Shown here: one piece after another, positions 57,858 through 64,000 of the stretch | How the letters are laid out: every line of letters starts with the position of its first letter | Position numbering within the stretch: the stretch's first letter is position 1 | Origin: an uncultured Clostridium sp. | GTDB taxonomy: Bacteria; Bacillota; Clostridia; Lachnospirales; Lachnospiraceae | Length of the DNA stretch: 64,000 bases | Direction: 5' to 3' | NCBI GenBank assembly: GCA_900549235.1 | Contig: URNT01000013.1 | Span: forward strand, 23,355 to 87,354 | Translations under genes and position numbers: made by a program | Notes under the pieces: model-generated | What the model saw: only the letters and a program-made list of their open reading frames with translations | Database searches by the model: none | What the model was told of the DNA's origin: nothing

Positions 57858-57866
57858 ATTATAGCA
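57858..57866 (-). promoter_or_regulatory. Extended -10 promoter for the second priming transferase
   Basis: Minus strand TGCTATAAT, extended -10 with no clear -35, about 40 bases upstream of the start at 57819. It lies in the short divergent gap next to the tyrosine recombinase gene. Confidence 0.55.
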
Positions 57867-57949
57867 CAATTCTTTTAAAAAAACCTTACTCTTCCTTTAA
57901 TTTTTAAGTTTTTATATAATATATATACTAAACTCAAGGAGGAACTTAC

Positions 57950-58885
57950 ATGAAATTTCATTATGAACACCAAAAAGTATTAATTAACCAATTCCTTTCA
58001 ACGATTTCTATTGAAAGGAATCTTTCTTCAAAAACTTTATGTGCATATCGCTATGATCTGCTAAGCATGACCGATTGGTTAGTAGAACAAAATCAACAGG
58101 TATTTAATTCCAATTCCCTTCTGGATTACTTCAATTTTCTCCAGAACATTACAAACTTGAAGCCTCGTTCCATATACAGAAAAAGAATCTCTATTCGGCA
58201 ATTCTGTAACTATCTGCTCCGTGAAAAATACTCTGACGAAATTTTCATTCACTTTTCCCCACGAAATTTTCAACTTCCAAAAAATCTTCCCCGCACTCTC
58301 ACCAAACCAGAAATCACTGCTCTGATCCGTTCCACGGAATATGAATATAATTCCCTGACCACCCCTTACCGGCAAACCATCTGCCAGCGGGATATGATTA
58401 TTATCGAACTGCTCTTTTGTCTTGGATTAAGGATCAGCGAAATTTCAAATCTTCATCTTGAAGACTTTGATGTTTCCTCTCAAAGCCTCCTGATCCACGG
58501 AAAAAGAAACAAGGAACGCATCCTTTATATTCCCTCTCCTGCAGTTGTACAAAAACTTAACCTATGGCTTTCCGTTCGCTGCTGCCTCAATCCATCCACA
58601 AACCACATATTTATAAACCGTTATGGCCGCCAGCTTTCCATCTACGGTATCGAAAAAATATTTTCCAAATACAAACATCTTGCACACATCAATCCAAACG
58701 CAACTCCTCATTATCTCCGCCACAGCTTCGCCAGCCATCTCCTTAATAATGGCGCGAATCTCAGAGATATTCAGGAACTCCTGGGGCATTCCAGTATAGC
58801 CACTACTCAAATATATACCGAAGTTAGTCTTGAGCGGAAAAAAGAAGTTATGGTGAGGTTTAATGAGAGGAATTTTATAGAATAA
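57950..58885 (+). CDS. Tyrosine recombinase (XerC/D-like)
   Basis: A 311-residue site-specific recombinase. The N-terminal SAM-like core-binding domain begins KVLINQFLSTISIERNLSSK. The catalytic domain has Arg in LFCLGLRISEISNLHL, Lys in GKRNKERILYIP, His-x-x-Arg in HYLRHSFASHLL and the late His in LLGHSSIATTQ. The nucleophile Tyr is in IYTEVS. All active-site residues are present. AAGGAGG lies before the ATG. Such enzymes next to capsule/EPS priming genes sometimes invert promoters for phase variation. It is a single gene with its own terminator. Target sites were not proven. Strongly AT-rich compared with 1-54 kb, so probably acquired. Confidence 0.9.
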   Translation: MKFHYEHQKVLINQFLSTISIERNLSSKTLCAYRYDLLSMTDWLVEQNQQVFNSNSLLDYFNFLQNITNLKPRSIYRKRISIRQFCNYLLREKYSDEIFIHFSPRNFQLPKNLPRTLTKPEITALIRSTEYEYNSLTTPYRQTICQRDMIIIELLFCLGLRISEISNLHLEDFDVSSQSLLIHGKRNKERILYIPSPAVVQKLNLWLSVRCCLNPSTNHIFINRYGRQLSIYGIEKIFSKYKHLAHINPNATPHYLRHSFASHLLNNGANLRDIQELLGHSSIATTQIYTEVSLERKKEVMVRFNERNFIE

Positions 58886-58903
58886 GAATATTGGTTTTAA
58901 GAG

Positions 58904-58941
58904 AAAAGCCATCTGTCTTCTATGAAAGACGGGTGGCTTTT
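58904..58941 (+). terminator. Intrinsic terminator of the recombinase gene
   Basis: AAAAGCCA...GTCTT, 5-base loop, AAAGACGGGTGGCTTTT with two mismatches, then TG. The A-run on the other arm allows action in both directions. Confidence 0.65.
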
Positions 58942-59154
58942 GGGTGGGTTAGGAAGGTTAAAATAATAGCGATTATTTGGAGGTTGGAGTGGTGGTAGAG
59001 CCACTTATGTCTATTTGATGAAAATTAAAGAGAAATGAATGGCTAGCCTGAATTTTTAGTGGATTGGGAAAACGGTATAGTGACCGAAAAACTCATGAAA
59101 ATGGGTTGAGAAAGACGTTTTGGTGTAGAAGAGTTTGTATAGTGATTTCTTTAT

Positions 59155-59217
59155 TATAAAGCGAAAGTCTGATGGATTAAGCGGAGATTCTCCTATTGTA
59201 AATATAAAGCGAAAGTC
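59155..59217. repeat. Direct repeat TATAAAGCGAAAGTC, two copies
   Basis: Exact 15-bp copies at 59155-59169 and 59203-59217, 48 bases apart. Only two copies and no further spacers, so it is not a CRISPR array. Confidence 0.7.
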
Positions 59218-59358
59218 ATGACGTGAAAGATGATGTCCATACGGCGGAAAGCCTGGTTTTATCAGTATTTTTGAGGAATGTTCGTTACATAATAGCAGGT
59301 TGCTTCAAACAGAAAACGTTGCATCGTGAGCGTCATTTTCCAATTGCTATGTACAAAA

Positions 59359-59446
59359 GGTGTTTATCCAAATGGGATCATTGAAGCTAATTGAGGTCAA
59401 TAAAGTATTGAACATTTGAGGTGTCTGTCCAAAATGGAATAGTTGA
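59359..59446. repeat. Imperfect 26-27-bp direct repeat
   Basis: 59359-59384 and 59420-59446 share GGTGT-x-T-x-TCCAAA-x-GG-x-AT-x-x-TTGA, with a one-base length difference. It may be subterminal repeats of a mobile element end. Confidence 0.6.
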
Positions 59447-59519
59447 TGGGTGGATAGTAAGAATGAATATTTCTGGTATTGATTAACTAGATTTTTGTAT
59501 CTCCTAGATTGGACAGACA
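59422..59519. mobile_element. 98-bp element bounded by 11-bp inverted repeats with TG...CA termini
   Basis: TGTCTGTCCAA at 59422-59432 and its exact reverse complement TTGGACAGACA at 59509-59519. The TG/CA ends are those of several insertion sequence families. It has no coding capacity, so it would be an internally deleted remnant or a MITE-like element. It could also be a recombinase site pair. Confidence 0.4.
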
Positions 59520-59667
59520 TGATCTGAGAAATGCACTAAATGATTTGCTAGGCAGAAATGTTACTGTGGAAGTCATGAAGATGTTACGAATACTGGAATG
59601 ATTTTCCACTGTGATTCCGATTATAGAAAATATTTCGGCTCTGCCAGACGAAAAGAGGAAGTACGTT

Positions 59668-60864
59668 ATGGATAAGAAGTGTATGATTGCTGTAGCTGGA
59701 ACCGGATATGTGGACTTGTCTATTGCCACACTGCTGTCTCTGCATCATAAGGTTTATGCTGTGGATATTGTTCCGGCAAAGGTGGATATGGTGAACCAGC
59801 ACAAATCACCGATTCAGGATGAATATATCGAAAATATCTGGCAGAGAAGGATTTGGATTTAACCGCAACGCTTGACGCAGAGATGGCGTATAGTGTTGCG
59901 GATTTTGTTGTAATAGCAACACCGACCAACTATGACTCGGGTACACAACATTTTGATACAAGTGCCGTTGAGAATGTAATTGATTTAGTTATGAAATATA
60001 ACCAGAATACCATTATGGTCATTAAAAGTACCATTCCCGTTGGCTATACAAAGAGCATCCGAGAAAAGACAGGTAGCAAGAATATCCTATTCAGTCCAGA
60101 GTTTTTAAGAGAGTCAAAAGCATTATACGAAAATTTGTATCCGTCAAGAATCATTTTGGGCACTGATATGGAAGATAAACAGCTGGTTAAGGCTGCGCAT
60201 ATTTTCGCAACATTGCTCCAGGAAGGCGCCATCAAGGAGAACACCGACACACTGTTTATTTGCTTTACAGAAGCTGAGGCCGTCAAGCTGTTTACCAATA
60301 CCTACCTTGCACTTCGTGTTGCGTACTTCAATGAATTTGATACCTATGCTGAAATGAAAGAACTTAACACAGGAGATTATTATGGGGAGGGGGTGGATGC
60401 ATGTATTGGAGATTTCTATAACAATCCCAGTTTTGGCTATGGCGTATATTGCCTGCCAAAGGATACTAAGCAATTATTAGCCAACTATGCTGTTGTTTCA
60501 GAAAATCTGACCGTGTGCTAAAACTGGCTGGATATTACGACTATTTCAACAGTGGTGACTAGAGTACGGATAAAGAAAAGGAGTGCGTAATCGGTGAGTA
60601 TCGGCTGACAATGAAAGTCAATTCTGATAACTTCCGTCAAAGCGGTATTTAGGGTGTTATGAAGCGGATTAAGGCAAAGGGTGCTACGGTAGTGATCTAC
60701 GACTGACGCTGGAAGACGGCAGTACCTTTTTTTGATCGGTTGTTATGGATGATTTGGATGAGTTCAAGAAACAGAGCCAGGTCATTATTGCTAATCGGTA
60801 TGACAAGTGCCTGGATAAGGTGAAAGAGACGGTTTATACAAGGGCTATATTCCAGAGGGATTAA
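59668..60864 (+). pseudogene. ugd: UDP-glucose 6-dehydrogenase, degraded
   Basis: The DNA matches the UDP-glucose dehydrogenase family along its full length but in several frames. The N-terminus is intact: MDKKCMIAVAGTGYVDLSIA, with Asp where the family has Gly (GYVG). A frameshift near 59845 leads into a second frame (VVIATPTNYDSG, VIKSTIPVGYT, ILFSPEFLRESKAL). Around 60370-60400 the sequence after LNTGDYYG is scrambled, then NNPSFGYGVYCLPKDTKQLL keeps the catalytic Cys. After 60521 stops appear, and the C-terminal region is seen only as pieces (MKVNSDNFRQSGI, GVMKRIKAKGATVVIYD) in different frames to the TAA at 60862-60864. Clearly non-functional; would have made UDP-glucuronate for a capsule. 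Confidence 0.88.
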
Positions 60865-60916
60865 AAAGAAAGTTTGAAGTAAGAGAATCCGACTTACTTT
60901 TGAGGAGAGAAGTTTT

Positions 60917-62149
60917 ATGTCAAGTATCGAAGTACAGCATGTATTTCTGGTGGGGGCAAAATCTCTTGGAGCTTATGGTGGATATGAGACATTTATCAAT
61001 AAGCTGACAGAATACCATCAGAATAATAAAAAAATAAAATATCATGTAGCGTGCAAGGCTAACGGCGATGGCAGTATGGATCCAAATAAAACTGAAGGTG
61101 CAAAAATTATTTCTAAAAATAAATTCATTTATCATAATGCAGAGTGCTTTAGAATCCATGTGCCAAAAAAACTTGGATCAGCACAGGCAATCTACTATGA
61201 TATAGCAGCGTTAAAAGAAAGTTGCAAGATAATCCGAAAGCAGAGAATCCGTGATCCTATAGTATATATCATGGCTTGTCGTATCGGACCATTCATGAAG
61301 TATTTTTATAAGGAAATCCACAAGCTGGGTGGACGAGTATTTTTGAATCCTGACGGTCACGAGTGGATGAGAGCTAAGTGGAGTAAACCGGTACAGAAGT
61401 ACTGGAAAGTATCTGAGCAGATGATGGTAAAATGGTCTGATCTGGTGATTTGCGATTCTAAGACAATTGAGAAGTATATACATGAATGTTACGACAAAAA
61501 AGGATGTAAGGGACAAGATCCCAAAACTACGTTTATTGCATATGGAACTGAAACAAGAAAAAGTAAATTGGCTGACAACAATGAAATTTTACTTTCTTGG
61601 TATAAATCTAAAGGATTGAAAGCGCATGAATACTACTTGGTTGTAGGACGTTTTGTACCGGAAAATAATTATGAGACCATGATTCGGGAGTTTATGCAGA
61701 GTAAGACCAAAAAGGATTTTGCAATTATCACAAATGTGAATGAAAAGTTCTTAGATGAATTGGAGAGCAAACTGGATTTTCGCTCTGATAATAGAATTAA
61801 ATTTGTAGGAACTGTTTATAATCAGGAACTTCTCATGAAGATTCGCGAAAACGCTTATGGATATTTTCATGGACATGAGGTCGGAGGCACTAATCCTAGC
61901 CTTCTCGAGGCATTAAGTAGTACTGATTTAAATTTTTTATTAGACGTTGGCTTTAATCGAGAAGTTGCAGAAAATGCTGCCGTGTACTGGAGTAAAAAGT
62001 TAGGTAGTTTGGCTAGCTTGATTGAGTGGGCTGAAAATATAACTGAAAAAAAGAAATCCGAATATGGTGGCAAGGCTAAACAGAGAGTCAAGGATATATA
62101 TAGTTGGCAGAATATTTGTGATAAATATGCAGAAGAGTTTTTAAGATAG
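60917..62149 (+). CDS. DUF1972 glycosyltransferase (Cps2T/rhamnosyltransferase-like, GT4-type)
   Basis: A 410-residue glycosyltransferase of the group named beta-1,4-rhamnosyltransferase Cps2T in streptococcal capsule loci. The N-terminal DUF1972 domain has HVFLVGAKSLGAYGGYETFI (about residues 8-27) and a GGRVFLNPDGHEWMRAKW motif. The C-terminal half is a GT4-like domain with FIAYGTE, YYLVVGRFVPENNYETMI and HGHEVGGTNPSLLEAL, typical of the acceptor-side donor-binding loop. GAGGAGAG precedes the ATG. The donor sugar is inferred, not shown. AT-rich, like all genes from 57.9 kb on, consistent with a transferred polysaccharide cluster. Confidence 0.87.
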   Translation: MSSIEVQHVFLVGAKSLGAYGGYETFINKLTEYHQNNKKIKYHVACKANGDGSMDPNKTEGAKIISKNKFIYHNAECFRIHVPKKLGSAQAIYYDIAALKESCKIIRKQRIRDPIVYIMACRIGPFMKYFYKEIHKLGGRVFLNPDGHEWMRAKWSKPVQKYWKVSEQMMVKWSDLVICDSKTIEKYIHECYDKKGCKGQDPKTTFIAYGTETRKSKLADNNEILLSWYKSKGLKAHEYYLVVGRFVPENNYETMIREFMQSKTKKDFAIITNVNEKFLDELESKLDFRSDNRIKFVGTVYNQELLMKIRENAYGYFHGHEVGGTNPSLLEALSSTDLNFLLDVGFNREVAENAAVYWSKKLGSLASLIEWAENITEKKKSEYGGKAKQRVKDIYSWQNICDKYAEEFLR

Positions 62150-62263
62150 TTAACTCAAATTGTATAATTTCGTTTACGATGCAAATTTGCAAGCCATCTT
62201 CTGATGAAAATATCATTGTATGAAGTTATATTAGAATATTTGTATAAAGGGAAGATAGATAAT

Positions 62264-63976
62264 ATGCAGAAAGCAATAATCAGAAAATGCGCATACAAAA
62301 TTTTTTCGAAGGATCCGGAAAAATTATATAAAATAATAAAAAAATATGATGTGGTTTCATTTGATATATTTGATACACTAATTAAAAGAAATACTGAAAC
62401 TCCAGAAGATGTCTTTAAAGTAGTAGCATTATTAAGCGACAAAAAGTTTAGTAATTTTCCAGATTCAAGAATTCGAGCAGAACAATTAGCGAGGCGAGAG
62501 GCTGAGAATGGCGAGGTTACTTTGACAGAAATATATGAGAAACTTATAGAATTTTCAGCGAGCGAACGATCGGAGTTAATGAATCTTGAGATAGAAGTAG
62601 AGAAGAAATTATGTTGCGCATATTTTCCTATGCAAAAAATATATAACTGGTGTAAAAAAAATAACAAGATAATATTGTTGATATCGGATATGTATTTAAA
62701 TACTTCAATTATATCTGAAATACTAAAAAAAAGCGGCTATGATCCTTCGGACAGATTATATATTTCGTGTGAATATAAAAAAAGTAAAGCAGCAGGGGAA
62801 ATTTATGATGAAATAAAAAAAGAGTTGAAAGGTAAGGCTTGGATACATATTGGGGATTCAATTAGAGGGGATTTTCTGATGGCAAGAAAGCACGGAATTT
62901 CCTCACAATTAATTGCGCGCGATCTTCTATCTCCTAAATATTATTTTAATAATCCGGATTGCTCAAAGAATGGGCTATTATTTAGAGGATACTTGAAAAG
63001 TTTTATTCAAAATCATGAAAGAAAAGAGCTGAATGATTTTGAAAAAATAGGGTATGAAATATTAGGTCCATTACTTACTGGATTTTGTGTATGGTTGAAT
63101 AAACAGTTATCTGGAAAGCGTTATGACAGCGTTTTGTTTTTGGCGCGAGATGCTAAAATTATACTAGAATGTTATAAAAAACTATTTGGAAATAGTTTAA
63201 ATAATATATATTTCTATATTTCTCGAAAAGCAGCAATAGCTACTTCTGTAGATTTGCTTTCAGAGTATCAGGAATTACATGACTTATTATTGGCTAAAGA
63301 TTCAGCAAATATAGGAGATTTATGTAATGCGTTAAATATCAAAGGGAATAATTTGAATCAATTTTTAAAGGAAAGTAAAGTCGATTTAAAGCTACAAGTA
63401 AATTCTGATAAAAACTTTGATGGAGAGGCTCTTTTAGTAAATGCAAAAAAATATGCAAACTGTGATTCGGAAAACCAGAGAAATCTACTTTTAGCATATT
63501 TAAAAAATGAAAATGTAATTGACAATTTTGCAATAGTTGATTTGGGGTGGGAAGGTCGTACACAATGGGTTTTGAAGAAAATTTTACCAAACAGTATTAT
63601 TGACGGGTATTATATTGGAACAATAACAAAATGTGAGAATTTGATAAATTCTATAAATATGAATTCATATTTAGGAAAAATGAAAAGCACAGATTATTAT
63701 GCGAGAGTTATTATGGAGAGTATCGCATTGTTTGAAAGTCTTTTCTTGACAAATGAAGGTACTACCATAGGGTATAGACTCGATAGTACAACTCATAAAA
63801 CTGTTCCAATACAAGCTCAACCAGATCAAGAAGATGAGAATAGAGTGAAAATTGAACAATTACAGATGGGAGCGATGCAATTTATAAATGATATAAAAGA
63901 AGATAAGATGTTTTTAGAATATAAATGGGATGCAGATGTTATTTTGGGTTTGTCAAGTTTTTTGTGTAAGTTTTAA
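62264..63976 (+). CDS. HAD-domain polysaccharide-locus protein (COG5610-like)
   Basis: A 570-residue protein. The N-terminal third is a HAD hydrolase: motif I VVSFDIFDTLIKRN, motif II region LLISDMYLNTS, and KSKAAGEIYDEIKK with IHIGDSIRGDFLMARKHGIS as motif IV. The rest is a long region (SVLFLARDAKIILECYKKL, FAIVDLGWEGRTQW) that occurs in large capsule/EPS locus proteins grouped as COG5610. Its reaction is unknown. The first ATG (62204) has no binding site; 62264 has GGGAAG nine bases upstream, so I prefer it. The gene is very AT-rich and ends 24 bases before the right edge. The last 24 bases hold nothing readable except the start of a possible AGG-rich binding site. Confidence 0.8.
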   Translation: MQKAIIRKCAYKIFSKDPEKLYKIIKKYDVVSFDIFDTLIKRNTETPEDVFKVVALLSDKKFSNFPDSRIRAEQLARREAENGEVTLTEIYEKLIEFSASERSELMNLEIEVEKKLCCAYFPMQKIYNWCKKNNKIILLISDMYLNTSIISEILKKSGYDPSDRLYISCEYKKSKAAGEIYDEIKKELKGKAWIHIGDSIRGDFLMARKHGISSQLIARDLLSPKYYFNNPDCSKNGLLFRGYLKSFIQNHERKELNDFEKIGYEILGPLLTGFCVWLNKQLSGKRYDSVLFLARDAKIILECYKKLFGNSLNNIYFYISRKAAIATSVDLLSEYQELHDLLLAKDSANIGDLCNALNIKGNNLNQFLKESKVDLKLQVNSDKNFDGEALLVNAKKYANCDSENQRNLLLAYLKNENVIDNFAIVDLGWEGRTQWVLKKILPNSIIDGYYIGTITKCENLINSINMNSYLGKMKSTDYYARVIMESIALFESLFLTNEGTTIGYRLDSTTHKTVPIQAQPDQEDENRVKIEQLQMGAMQFINDIKEDKMFLEYKWDADVILGLSSFLCKF

Positions 63977-64000
63977 GAAAAATTTTTGGGGAGGGAGAAC

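Larger units (their letters stand above)
58942..59667. other. Gene-free stretch of decayed DNA
   Basis: About 725 bp between the recombinase terminator and the broken UDP-glucose dehydrogenase gene. It has no open frame of note. It contains short direct repeats, a near-duplicate of about 27 bp and an 11-bp inverted repeat with TG...CA ends (listed separately). I read it as the remains of one or more insertion elements, but no transposase fragment was recognised. Confidence 0.5.

Noticed and set aside
57820..57950. Invertible promoter next to the recombinase
   Set aside because: No inverted repeat of useful length was found by eye in this gap. It is only mentioned as an idea in the findings.
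59155..59217. Possible CRISPR repeat
   Set aside because: Only two 15-bp copies, no array and no cas genes.

Overview
The window looks like a piece of chromosome from a gut-type Lachnospiraceae (Clostridia). It has moderately GC-rich coding DNA, strong AGGAGG-type ribosome binding sites, a SCIFF peptide with its radical SAM maturase beside tgt and yajC, a Csp-like subtilase, and several secreted proteins with aromatic/glycine cell-wall-binding repeats. The family is inferred; the species cannot be named from sequence alone. No rRNA, tRNA or CRISPR array was seen.

Layout. 1-5.8 kb: a secreted wall-binding-repeat protein cut by the left edge, a COG1092-like methyltransferase, an intracellular subtilisin, adenine deaminase and a HAD phosphatase. 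5.9-10 kb: a four-gene operon of two TIM-barrel isomerase-like proteins and two Gfo/Idh/MocA oxidoreductases. 10.1-14.2 kb: yajC-tgt-scfB-scfA, a TIGR04086 membrane protein and an LspA-like protein. 14.3-18.8 kb: Csp-like subtilase, ClpX, HtrA. 19-32.2 kb: a minus-strand surface-polysaccharide locus (LCP ligase, priming sugar transferase, three GT2 proteins, two NDP-sugar reductases/epimerases, a C-methyltransferase and a thiamine-diphosphate enzyme), which suggests a branched-chain sugar. 32.4-37.5 kb: two secreted wall-binding-repeat proteins, a small Zn-ribbon protein, a cytidylate-kinase-like protein and a GDPD.

37.5-49.3 kb is the most unusual part. Eight minus-strand genes appear to form one operon ending at a shared hairpin: a SLATT/DUF4231-like two-TM protein, a STAS protein, a fusion of an S-adenosylhomocysteine-hydrolase-like enzyme to a GHKL kinase-like domain, a membrane SpoIIE/PP2C phosphatase with an HD domain, two proteins I do not recognise (209 and 1052 aa), a clostripain-family protease and a GH24 lysozyme carrying wall-binding repeats. 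This looks like a partner-switching signalling cassette tied to a membrane protein and wall-active enzymes. I know of no named system with this composition.

49.4-55 kb: a NUDIX hydrolase; a sigma-like gene broken by one missing base; an unknown gene coupled to a LytTR regulator; and a three-gene DUF262-like / AAA-ATPase / unknown module that resembles a defence island. 55-57.8 kb: a chain-length regulator and a second priming sugar transferase. From 57.9 kb the DNA becomes clearly AT-rich and the strand switches: a tyrosine recombinase, about 750 bp of decayed DNA with repeats, a wrecked UDP-glucose dehydrogenase gene, a DUF1972 glycosyltransferase and a HAD-containing polysaccharide-locus protein. 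This end looks like a horizontally acquired, partly decayed capsule region.
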